Positions 47,255-57,924 of a stretch of DNA of 64,000 bases are shown piece after piece. Under the pieces are notes generated by a model. It saw only the letters and a program-made list of their open reading frames with translations. It had not been told where the DNA came from and ran no database searches. The stretch's first letter is position 1. Every line of letters begins with the position of its first letter. This DNA comes from Cyprinodon diabolis (taxonomy: Eukaryota > Chordata > Actinopteri > Cyprinodontiformes > Cyprinodontidae). The DNA is taken from positions 19,613,626-19,677,625 of the forward strand of contig CM060064.1 of assembly GCA_030533445.1 (NCBI GenBank), written 5' to 3'. The position numbers and the translations under genes were made by a program.

Positions 47255-48165
47255 GTTGTTAGGGTCAGCTCCGCCACTAACTTCCTGGAAACCCTCATAA
47301 AATCTTGTTGGACAGGGTCCTGCAATTTCTCTCCTGGGTCTGGAAGAAGTTTTGTACTTCTTTGGGAACCAAGACTCTCAGTTCAGGTTCTCATCCCTCC
47401 ACTGCCTCTGTTCATCACACCCATCATCATGGAGTACTCAGTTGCCTTTGGTTGAAGATGCACATAACTGTCACCCTTCCTCTGCTACTGGTCTGTCTCC
47501 ATTTGACTCCTCTGTAGGACACCAACCTCCACTGTTTCCATATGACGAGCAGGACATTGCAGTGAACTCTGTGGAAAACAAATCAGTTGAAATAAAATGA
47601 CATCTGGCCGATCGGAGAAGGAGTAATGTTACGGTCTTTGGGGCTTGGATTTTTTTCTAGTGCGAGTGAACTTCCTGTCACGGAGAGTCTTTGCTGGTAG
47701 CTTGGCCCGTGTTGCTGCATACCTGAGAGCACTCCTAAGTCAAAATGACTAGAATGTATATAAGGAGGCAAAGAATAGTCTCTTCGCTTGATGATTACTG
47801 CCTTCTCCACTACCCGTCACACGCATCAACGCTTGGCTCATCTAATAACGTCATTAAGTTCTCAGCCCTTGTAACCGGTTTGCCCACATTCCAACATGAC
47901 ATCTCTTAAAAGTACCGAAGCTCTCTGATCTCATTCACTTTCTCCTGGACCTCTGGGGTTCATTCTGCAAAACTTGCTGAATCAAACCCCTACAGATCCA
48001 TGCTTCATCTCTCAAGTAAGGAAATCAATCATCACCAATTGTCATCAATCAACTCCTTATTCCAACTGCTTATTCCCATAAGACCAACCAAAAAGTTCAA
48101 CTGACTTCCTGCAGTTTTCTGCTTCCAGGTTCATGTTACTTTGTAAATAAGTATAAAATTGACTG
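47255..48165 (+). pseudogene. Ty3/gypsy relic B: integrase fragment and LTR
   Basis: Copy of relic A. The integrase pieces are at 47305-47600. The chromodomain part (the equivalent of 37067-37433) is deleted, so the integrase fragment runs straight into GAGTAATGTTACGGTC, the LTR start at about 47627. This copy keeps more LTR than A, including a TATATAAGG promoter-like string near 47758-47766. The LTR end near 48165 is uncertain. Confidence 0.65.
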
Positions 48166-48239
48166 GTGTTCAGTGTGATTCTGCATATGGATCAAATAAT
48201 TACAAAGCAATATAACAGTTATACTCGCTTCCAGGGATG

Positions 48240-49330
48240 TATAAGCGGTTGTTTTAGAAATGAAAATCAGAAAAATGTGTCATGCTTTTCCTGTGCCATC
48301 ACCTGCTCTTTGAAAACAGTTTTAAGTAAAAGTTTGCTTTTGCAGTGTCAAAGATTATTGTAAACCCAACTATTAAAGGCATCTGGGTATTTTTGTTTTC
48401 TTTTTTTTTTTCCTCCAAAATCAGTGAACATGGAAAACTAAGAAACATAAACCAACAGTGAGTAAATAAGTTGTGGAGAATTTTTATGCTGGATTAGATT
48501 CTAAACTATTACCCCAAGCTCTAAATACCTCTCAGAGCACTGCTGAATCCAGCCGAAAGCAGAGGAACATGGTGCACTTGCAAACCTACAAAGGCATGGT
48601 TTTCTATCTTAAATGAGAACGATAGATCTGAAAATATTGGAGAAATCTGTTCATTTGTGTTCTATGCCTTACTGTGTTCTCGGTTTGTCTGAATAACTGG
48701 GCAAAATGGGAAACACAGAGGGAGCATGATGCAATAGAAAGGCGGGATTTGGTAGGGAAAGAAAGGTGGTTTATAAGAAGATGAAGCAGATTAAAAACAG
48801 GGCAATCCTGTAAGAAAACCTCTTAGAGGATTCAAAATCCACCTTCAACTAGAACAAATACACTAAACATATCATCTGAGCTATGGTTGATTTTTTTCAA
48901 ATTAAAGCATAGTGAAAAAGACTAAGATTCAAGGAGGAATCTATCAGTGGCATGCCTTTAGATGCAACATTCTTCACGTGCATGTTGAAAGATGTTTTTA
49001 CTAAGCTATTTCACAAAGAATGATTGGAAAACACACACCCTATTAGACCAGCTGTTCATGAAGTGAAACTGGTTTTACAGTGGTGAAACTAAGGCGGGGT
49101 TAAATACAAATATACAACACTTCAGATTTGTTTTTGTGAATAACATTTTAAAAAACAATGTATTATTTGCCTTCTTGTTTAAACACATTTGTCTTCCTTT
49201 TGTTGCAGCCCTTAGTTATTATCTGCTGATAAGTTTCTGCTATATTTTACAACTTGTCTTTCTGTTGAGGTTTTTGTAGATGGTAAAAGTAGATGGTAAG
49301 AGCTGTTGTAAGAGAATTTATTTTTCAATT
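48240..49330. repeat. Copy of the 5' flank of the intact RING gene
   Basis: Colinear with 59265-60100: shared phrases include AAAATGTGTCATGCTTTTCC, GCAGTGTCAAAGATTATTGT, AAACAGGGCAATCCTG and CCCTTAGTTATTATCTGCTG. On the minus strand this would be intron or promoter-side sequence of a RING gene. Confidence 0.8.
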
Positions 49331-49489
49331 ACAACTTTAACAGCATTATAGATTCTTTTAGTTAAGATGAAAGATACACGGCATTATCCCGGTGTCATTC
49401 CTAAACACAAACCAAAATGCACATACAGTAGTTCCTAGATCAAATCACTTCTAACCAGTAACAAACCCCTTCAACCTTAGAGGACAAAG

Positions 49490-49880
49490 AGGGCTTATGA
49501 ATTTATTTAAATTATGCATACCAAGTAAGTTTTTTTTTTCCTATTTTGTCAAGTTATATCCATACACATCAGTGGATGGTTGACATACACAAAGTAATGC
49601 TGATGAACATTTTTTGACTGGGTGAAAATTCTGATTGACGTAAGTTACCTTGAACTTGGTGCAGACAAATAAAAAGAGTGCAGAATACAAAATATTATTT
49701 TTTTCTTAAACCTATTTTTTAGCTTTTACTTTTTTCCAGTTTTTTATTCTGTTTACATTTTGTGTTTTTTATGAGGGCTTCCTATCTACAATTATATGCA
49801 ATAAATATTCAGGGACTTATTTCAAAGAGGACTCTGGCATATCAGTTAAAGAAACATGACTAAATGAAGTGTTTAAAAAA
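49490..49880. repeat. Segment R, inverted and relocated relative to 60405-60890
   Basis: Contains TATGCATACCAAGTAAG, GGATGGTTGACATACACAAA and CTGATGTAAGTTA-like phrases that appear in reverse complement at 60405-60890, and on the other side of the shared AGATGGTAAG segment. Confidence 0.65.
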
Positions 49881-49993
49881 ATGTGACACATATCTTGTTC
49901 TCCACCAGTTTTGATTGTTTTATTCAACGAAATAGATATTAAGAAACTTCTTTAACTATTAGTTTTGGTCCATGAGGCATAAGGTATAGACAC

Positions 49994-50010
49994 AATATAT
50001 ATATATATAC

Positions 50011-50104
<94 letters not shown>
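49994..50104. repeat. (AT)n microsatellite, unit B
   Basis: About 110 bp of AT dinucleotides with two ATAC interruptions near its start. Confidence 0.98.
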
Positions 50105-50107
<3 letters not shown>

Positions 50108-50289
50108 ATGCAATTCTATATTTAATTCCCACCCCAGTAAGTTTGGCAAAGGATCAAATAATACTCAGACTGTCAAGTATTGTTCTGCCGAATGGCTTTG
50201 TGTAAGGACAACAAACGAAGTTTGAATCAAGCTCAAATCATGTTCAAACAACTCTACCCTACTCTACATGCTGTAAATTGAATAAATTC

Positions 50290-51060
50290 ACCACAACTTC
50301 CTGTAACGACTGCTGAACCTTGGACCCAATATTCAGCAGACAAACTGGAAGGTTTCAAACAAGTTTATTGAAAAGATAAACAAAAAGAGACCGACGGAAA
50401 CTCCTCAGGGTGGGTTATGGGATTCTTTGCTGAAACAGGAAACTCAGATCAGTGACAAGAATGTTGAGCTGAAAGCAAAAGAATTAAAAAACTGACTGAT
50501 CTGGTTAAGAATTTAGTCCGATTCAGAGAGAGGAACCCGGGGGGAGATGTTCGCAATTGCAGTCGTTACCGTTTCTGAGCACAGGGCATAGGGGAGCTGG
50601 CCCCAGCTGATGCAGAGCAAGCAACAGTGTCTTTGAGGGATATTCCAAAACCGAAATCCAGTCCAGAACAGTTTCAAAAACCAGGTAATCAGAGAGCCCA
50701 AAGGGCATCCAAAGAGAATCCAACCAGGGTCAGTAACATAGTCCAAGTCAGGTAACCAACAAAATCCAAGAAGTCACACCAAAAATCTAACTGAGCCGAA
50801 CAGACAGGAAAAAAGTCAAAAAACGAAAATCCATAGGCAAAAAGCCGATCAGAATTAAACAAGACAACACTTAATTTGAACGCTAGAGTTGCTAACACCA
50901 AAACAGCTTGAATAATCTGGCAAAGATGGTAGGAGAGCAAAGAGCAGAAATAGCTGCAGGGACCAGGTGAATCAGATAGCCAGTAATCAGCCACAGGGGC
51001 CAATTAGACAGGTGAGCAGGGAAAATGGAAAAAATAACTATCAGCGCCAGAATTATGACA
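50290..51060. repeat. Dispersed repeat copy, unit B (complete-looking)
   Basis: Fuller copy of 40010-40592, running from CTGTAACGACTGCTGAACC to CAGCGCCAGAATTATGACAC. Short inverted TGTAAC/TTATGACA-like ends are only suggestive. No ORF of interest. Confidence 0.6.
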
Positions 51061-52017
51061 CTCCTATTGAGAATATAAGACACTGAACAAAAATCATTCA
51101 CCTAAGCAAACATATTTCAGTTAAAAACTCTTTACTAAACCAGTCAAACTCAACTAAGCTAAGCTACAATGTACACAAGGAAAAAACAAACAAACATATA
51201 GTTGAAAACCATAATTAGTAAAATAACACAATGATATCAATGTTTCGCATGGATTTATGTCTGAGAAGCAAGGATTATCCGGAAAAAATGAATTTGATAA
51301 ATCTTTTATATTTTAACAAGTGGTGGGACGTTATCATCATTAACATACTGGATTAACAGCAGACTGTTATCGGGCGATAAACAAAATATCACATATGTAG
51401 ATCTTCCGCAGATTTACAGTATATCTGGGGGCGAGAACGTATCAGTCTTTTGTGTAGGCCTACTGATAACACAACAAACGTGATGTGCTAACATGGATGC
51501 AGCTATAAAGCCGGGTTCGCTTCAGAGAAAATTCATTTTTAGGAACGCCCATCAGCATGGTTGAAGATGATGGGCCTCGAGTTGTTCTCCAGGCGGCCAC
51601 AGGTTATAAACTACCTGCGAGGTGAACTCTAATGAGGAGAATACATGAACAGCACGCCACAGAAGCTGCGAAAGATGAGAAGTTGTGATTGAGGCGACAT
51701 GTTTAGCACTGACGGGGGACCACTATACATCTATCAATAATGATAACTACCTTGGTGTCTGTATACAACTAATCAATGCCAACTGAGAACTTCACTCCGT
51801 CACTTTACTGTAGGTATGCTATGTTATGTTATTTTAAATTTAATTTAACCATGATACCACGAATGATTACCACTACATGTTTGCTTCTTGATGATTGCTT
51901 GGGTGAATATGGGTAAAACGGGACGCTTTCTGAAAATGTAACTTTCTATGGTATTTGTTTTGTCTATTTCATTTCTAGAGCTAGAGTTTCATATGATAAA
52001 ATCTTGTTAGTTTGTCT
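51061..52017. other. Spacer, no feature seen
   Basis: A locally GC-richer island near 51500-51720 stands out but gives no reading frame or repeat ends I can support. Confidence 0.4.
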
Positions 52018-52019
52018 TA

Positions 52020-53632
52020 CAGTGGGTACAGAAATCATTCAGACCCCTTTAAGTTTTCCACTCTTCGTTTGATTGCAGCCATTTGCTAAAATTAATAAAG
52101 TTAATTTTATTTTCCCCTAATGTACATTTAGAACCCCGTCTTGACAGGAAAAAAGAGAAATCTAGAAACTTTTGCAAATTTAAAAAAAGAAAAACTGAAA
52201 TATCACACCATCATAAGTTTTCAGACCCTTTGGTCAGTATTGAGTACAGTAGAAGCACCCTTTTGAGCTAGTACAGCCAGGACTCTTCTTGGGAATGATA
52301 CAAGTTTCACACTGGATTTAGGGATCCTCTGCCATTCTTCCTTGCAGATCCTCTTAAGCTCTGTGTGGTTGGATGGAGACCATTGGAGGAAGCCCATTTT
52401 CAGGTCTCTCCAGAGATGTTCAATTGGGTTCAGTTCAGAACTCTGGCTGGCCGAGTCAAGAATGGTCACAGAGTTGTTCCCAAGCCACTCCTTTGTTGTT
52501 TTAGCTCTGTGCTTAGGGTCATTGTTTTGTTGGAAGGTGAACCTTCAGCTCAGTCTAAGGCCCTGAGCACGCTGGAAGAGGCTTTCTTCCAGGAAATCTA
52601 TGTTCTTGGGTGCATTCATCTTTCCTTCAATTGCAACTAGTCATCCTGTCCCTACAGCTGAAAAACAACCCCATAGCATGATGCTTCCACCACCATGTTT
52701 CACTGCTGGGATTGTATTGGGCAGGAGATGAGCAGTGCCTGGTTTTCTCCACACATACCATTTAGAATTAATGACAAAAAGGTAAATGTTGGTCTCATCA
52801 CAAATAATCTTCTTTCTCATAGTCTGGGAGTCCCTCTGTGTTGTTTTGGCAAACTCTATGCAGGCTTTCATATGTCTTGCTCTGAGGAGAGCCTTCCGTC
52901 GGGCCACTCTGCCATAAAGCCCCGACTGGTGGAGGGCTGCAGTTATAGTTGACTTTGTGGAACTTTCTCCCATCTCCCTACTGCATCTCTGGATCTCAGT
53001 CACAGTGATCTCTGGGTTCTTCTTTACCTCTCTCATCAAGGCTCTTCTCTCACGATTGCTCAGTTTTGCTGGATGGCCAGGTCTAGGAAGAGCTCTGGCT
53101 GTCCCAAACTTCTTCAATTTAAGGATTATGGAGGCCACTGTGCTCTTACGAACTTTGAGTGCTGCAGAAATTTTTTTGTGTCCTTGGCCAGATCTGTGCC
53201 TTGCCATAATTCTGTCTCTAAGCTCCTTGGGCAGTTGCTTCGACCTCATAATTCTTGTTTGCTCTGACATGCACTGTAAGCTGTAAGGTCTTATATGTGT
53301 GCCTTTCCTAATCAAGTCTAATCAGTTTATTTAAACATGACTGGACTCCAATGAAGGAGCAGAACCATCTCAAGGAGGATCAAAAGAAATGAACAGCATG
53401 TGAGTTAAATATGAGTGTCACAGGAAAGGGTCTAAATAATTATGACCATTTGATATTTCAGTTTTCAGATATTTTCAGTTTTGCAAAAATCTCTACATTT
53501 CTGTTTCTTTCTGTCAGATGGGGTGCTGAGTGCACATCAATGAGAAATATAATTAACATTTTTATTTTGTATATGTCTGCAATGAAAGAAAGACTGAAAA
53601 GTGTCAAGACGTCTGAATACTTTCCGGTACTG
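52020..53632 (-). mobile_element. Decayed Tc1-like transposon (DD34E type), ~225-bp inverted repeats
   Basis: TA borders at 52018-52019 and 53633-53634. The ends read CAGTGGGTACAGAAATCATT and, on the other strand, CAGTACCGGAAAGTATTCAG. Inverted similarity runs inward for about 225 bp (shared GAAATATCA and CAGACCCTTT phrases), the long-repeat layout of fish Tc1 elements. It sits between duplication unit B and the third unit. The transposase on the minus strand is broken. Confidence 0.9.
52221..53315 (-). pseudogene. Tc1-like transposase, disrupted, second Asp changed to Asn
   Basis: The N-terminal two thirds (52641-53315) are open: KQLPKELRDRIMARHRSGQG, a second helix region, the first catalytic Asp in ICDETNIYLF, and KHGGGSIMLWGCFSAVGTG. 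Frame breaks follow. The C-terminal part (52221-52469) keeps SELNPIEHLW with the catalytic Glu. The second catalytic position reads QQNNDPKH, with AAC at 52524-52526 where the family has GAC. The spacing is 34. Inactive on two counts. Confidence 0.85.
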
Positions 53633-54053
53633 TACACAGCACTAAACACATAAAATATTAAAAAAAAAACATATTCTTTCTAGCTAGAAGCTTTCTGTAT
53701 TTTTATCTGCCCTGAAACCTCTGCTGATCTCAATGTGTCACTCTCAATGAAATCACACTCAGTTGTGAAGGGCATCTTTTTTAAAGGTGGAGGTATAAAT
53801 GGCAATGGGCCACCCTCTTCCCTCCACTGGGAAAGGAAAGCAGGTAAGCAGATGAGTTCTGAGCCAGTTTTCATTTGAAAGGGATAAAATAGCACATACA
53901 GTTAGTCACAGCAAATGCTGAGCCCATAAATATGTCTAGGAGAAACACACCTAAACACTAAAACATGGGTTCAACTTTATCGTCTACATATAACAGGAAG
54001 TGTTGATGACAGCAGCCTAGCTGATATTTTTCTAGAGGCTGTTGTCACGGCCA

Positions 54054-54960
54054 AATAGGAACAGATCAGAAAAAGCTACTAGGACAACATAAAGCAGGGA
54101 GAAAAAAGTTAGGGACTAAGCTAAGAAACACTGCAGGATTGAAGAATAGAGGTAGAATGAAGTAGAATGATGAAAAGGGGTCCCTACAGTATGTGCTCCA
54201 ACTAGAAAGACAGCTCGGGAGAACCTGCAGAGCCATAAAAGAAGACCGGGTGTCTCCTATTAGGGCTAAAACTGTTAGTTGGCTATTAAAGAGAGGAGCC
54301 TGATAACTTAAGATCTCTCCACAAGTAAACCTGCAGGTTGAGAGCACAGTGCTCTGTTAGGAACATAAAGAAGAATCAGGTGGATTATTTAGGGCTTTAC
54401 ATGTGAGAAGGGACATTTTAAATTCTATTGTGGATTTAACAGGTACCCATTGAAGGAAACCCAAGATAAGAGAGATATGATCTCTCTTTTTAAGTTTCAT
54501 CAGAACTCTAGCTGTAGCATTGTGCATTAGCTGAAAGCTTCTAACTACAGTATATCATGTTCCTGGGATCAAAGGTTAGCATTCTAAGGGAAGTGGGTGG
54601 TCTAGTGGTTAGGGCATTTTGCTTGGAATCCAGAGGTTCTGAGTTCGACTCCCACTCCCAAGACTGCCACTCTGGGTACCTGAGCAACGACCCCTAACCC
54701 CCCAATGCTCCCCGGGCACCGCACAATGGCAGCCCGTTGCTCCCCAAGGGGATGGGTTAAATGCAGAGAGTTAATTTCATTGCTCTGTACTTGTGACAGT
54801 TTAATGACAATACAAGCCGGGAAAAAATACATTAGACCAGCCTTGAAGTAACAAATGCATGGAAGACATTCTCAGCATCACCCCTGGACAGGATATTTCT
54901 AACTTTTGCTATTTCCAGAGATAAAAGAGGTCAATTCTAGGGTATCCTGATCAATTGTCA
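54054..54960. repeat. Remnant of a dispersed fish repeat
   Basis: Phrases such as AGGGCTTTACATGTGAGAAG, GAGATATGATCTCTCTTTTT and ATTGTGCATTAGCTGAAAGC resemble the internal part of a common, much degraded teleost repeat; 63103-63440 looks like another part of the same family. A SINE is embedded at 54591-54827. Confidence 0.5.
54591..54827 (+). mobile_element. tRNA-derived SINE
   Basis: The head has pol III internal promoter boxes: GGTCTAGTGGTTAGGGCA (A box region) and GGTTCTGAGTTCGACTCC (B box). The body reads CCAATGCTCCCCGGGCACCG, TGCTCCCCAAGGGGATGGGT, TTAAATGCAGAGAG, and the end is an A-rich tail after GACAATACAAG. The order is that of a dispersed fish SINE; a true tRNA gene is excluded because no cloverleaf 3' half follows. 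Confidence 0.75.
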
Positions 54961-56216
54961 TTTAGATAACATCCAGATGAAGTGACTAACTAATATAGTA
55001 TCAATACAGTATCTTTTTCTCTGGTCCAAAGACAATAACTCCTAGGGGTTTTTCTACATTCAGACGTTTTAGAGTCATCCAGGTATTTATTTTTCAAGAC
55101 ATGACTGTAGACTATGTACTGGGTACGTTTATTGGGATTTATGGACAAGTATAGCTTAATTATCATCTGCATAACAGTGAAAATTAATCATGTGCTTTCT
55201 GATCATTCTAGAAATTGGGGGCATATATAGGTTTAGGACTAAGGTGTGAGTTGAGTTTGATTAGGTTTAGAGTAATGCGTGTGTTGGTTATGGTTAGGTG
55301 CAGGACAAGGGTTAGGCCTTAGACATGAGTGGGAAATGAATTGAAGTTAATGACAAGTCCCCATAAGGATGGGTTGACACGTTAAATTGTTGGTTTGTTT
55401 TTTGAAAGGGTGTTTACAGTCTAGGACATCCAGCCATTCCTTGTAAAATAGGATTGTTAAGTATTTAGAAGCAAGGTTATGCTCTTTTTTAAGATGGTTA
55501 GAGTGAGATATATTGATATTTCGGATGCAGAAAATATTTGTAACATTGTTATCAACAACATAAATGAACTGCAATTAGTGCTCATCTGGTCAACCTATCC
55601 TATTGTGTTGTTTCCACTAAGCTGCCCAGAACAGTCAGTAGCAGCCCATTGGCCAAGCTTGGGCCTTTATCTTATGCTTTATTCCTCACTCATAGTCGCC
55701 ATCTTTACAAACTTCACTGGAAGTCATGGTTGTGGGTTGTGGGGGTAGGCCTTCGGGAGGGTGGGGGAGTAGAAAGCTAAAGCAGCCTGTGCAGAAGAGG
55801 TTGAAAGAAAAAGGTTTCTGGTAAATGCTGTCTGTCTAATCTGAGAGGATTTTTTCTGCACAAATGCAAAAAAATAAAATAAAAATACATGCTCTGGGAG
55901 CCTCAATGTCAATCTTTTCATAGTCAAATGTAGCATAAGGAACCTTTAATTAACAGCTCAATGTATAGCTTTAGCAGTTTTAGTTAATGTAAACCTATTT
56001 TCCATTTCAATAAATTGAGACGGTTTATAAACATTATTTTCAACATCATAATTAAAACTTAACATGAGTTTCGTCATTTCTGACATATAAATTAATTTTA
56101 AGGTCTTTCCATGAATTTTCTGCCCTTGATTCATTATAGTCTTTATTGCATCTCACAAGAAATAATTTAATGGAAAGAGAAAAGCCCAAACAAATTGATA
56201 AATAGGTTATATTTAA

Positions 56217-56700
56217 AGGTATACTATGCAACCGGTGTTGATTTCCCAGCGAGGTTCCCCCCAGAGGGCGAAAGTAAAAGTGCACTGTCGTAAATATGCT
56301 CAGCTGTTCTCCTGGTTTCTCCGTCAAGCATGCGCGGTTGTTTTGAGCTTAGCAGACAGGAGAACGCAACAAATCACCATGTCTACTGCGGTAAGTGACT
56401 ATTTTGTTCCGATTTTCGAGTTTGAAAATTTAGCATGTTTTCATACATTATTTGTTATGCATGTGTCTAAATAACAAAGATTTTAGTGAGCCAAGTTCTC
56501 GCCGTAAAGCAAGACCGACTCTCGCGAGACTTCTGAGCCTGTGGGCCGAGGGCTCCTGCAATTGCAAGTGCGGTAATTCGGTGTTTCCCCCACAGACCAC
56601 CAGGGCAGCCGAGAATACCTTTGTTCAACCTGAAATGACTCATTTACTGATCCAAAACGTTATGGAACACATTAACTGAAAATTGTTGCATAGTATGCCT
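56217..56700. mobile_element. TTAA-target MITE, 484 bp
   Basis: The ends are AGGTATACTATGCAAC and, on the other strand, AGGCATACTATGCAAC (16 bp, one mismatch), with TTAA on both sides (56213-56216, 56701-56704). Units A (34686-34700) and B (45242-45256) show the same flank (TTATATTTAATGATGAATGC) without the insert, a clean empty site. The TTAA target fits piggyBac or Kolobok. There is no transposase inside. Confidence 0.88.
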
Positions 56701-56894
56701 TTAATGATGAATACATTACAGTAAATCGATATTTCATGTACAATTATACAATATACATAGTGTTGCAATGTATTTAATTTCTACTTTTAATTACTTAAAA
56801 CATTGAAAAAGTCAGGCAATTGCACACCTCAAAATGCATCATCATTGATCAACTTGACAGACAAGATATACTTATATATATTTACTTAACTTAC

Positions 56895-57510
56895 ACATAT
56901 TTGAGTTTTGTCATGTTTTTTCTCTGTTTGTCTGCACCTAACACAGGTGTGCCTTCTGCTCTTTGTGCTGCACTTAGTTAGAGTCATTGTTCCCATGTTT
57001 ACCTCCATGGTCTGCCTCCTTATTACATATTCATCATACCTTTTAGCCGGTCAATATGTTCCTTTCTCTGCTGACAAGAACTTGCCAGATTATTGAAAGC
57101 CATTGAGTAAATGTCCAGTGTTATTTTCCAACCTGCCCGCCTGTTATGTTCCAAGTTTTTTGTCTCCTAGATTTTCCTGTTCTGCCCTGCTATCGTCAGA
57201 TATTCTCCTGGTTTCTGATCTTTGGACATCTGACTTTCCTATGCCTCCTGATTACTGCCCCCCTTAATTGTCTGCCTGTATTTGCCTCTCCACACCTGAC
57301 TTTGTTTTTGAGTCCTAACTGCGGATTTAAGCCTGTTCCTCAGATTCTGTCACCAGTCTCTGATTCAACAACTCCCTCTCAGATGCTCCTTCTCAATTTT
57401 AGACTTTTGCTTTCCCCTGGGTTTGTTTTTTCACCATTAAGAGTTATACATGGGTGCTTTACTACTGGTGCTTCTGGAGAAAATTCAGGGATAGTTGTGT
57501 TTTGCTGAAT
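56895..57510 (+). repeat. Probable dispersed CT-rich repeat insertion
   Basis: A CT-rich stretch (GTTCTGCCCTGCTATCGTC, TCCTGGTTTCTGATC, TCTGTCACCAGTCTCTG) that breaks the match between this unit and A/B. The style resembles 3' ends of dispersed fish elements. The open frame inside has no domain. Confidence 0.4.
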
Positions 57511-57748
57511 TATTAGGTACTCTGACTTACTTATCACTCGAATTACTTATCACTCTAATGCAATGACACACAAAATACATGGAAACACTATTCAAAGTAG
57601 CTAAATAAAATCAACATATTTAATACATTGCCCAAACAATTAAAAATATGCAAAGTTGTATAACCTTTTAACAAAATGCAGACTTTAAAAAAAATTTTTT
57701 TGCTAACAGAACTAAAGTATAGTAAGTCCTTACCACCTAAACATGTAT

Positions 57749-57754
57749 TTTATT
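57749..57754 (-). terminator. Candidate poly(A) signal of the intact RING gene
   Basis: AATAAA on the minus strand, about 170 bases after the stop codon at 57925. Position is plausible; no transcript evidence. Confidence 0.45.
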
Positions 57755-57924
57755 TCAATGGTTATATAGAGTAGCTTCTTGCAATAAACATAAATGAAAA
57801 ATAAACGAAGTAAGTATTCTAAATATTTTACTTAGTCAAGGGATCTTATTACAGACTACATATACAGCTTGTGTTTGTCCAGCCTCAGTAAACTCCTATT
57901 TGAATCTCACAAACTTGGCCTGCT

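Larger units (their letters stand above)
45239..51000. repeat. Segmental duplication, unit B
   Basis: Partner of unit A (34680-40592). Its middle differs: 48240-49330 matches 59265-60100 upstream of the intact RING gene, a part that unit A lacks, while A keeps a more distal part. Both look like partly deleted copies of a longer ancestral unit. Confidence 0.85.

Noticed and set aside
54591..54670. tRNA gene suggested by A- and B-box strings
   Set aside because: No acceptor-stem pairing or tRNA 3' half follows; the sequence continues as a SINE body.
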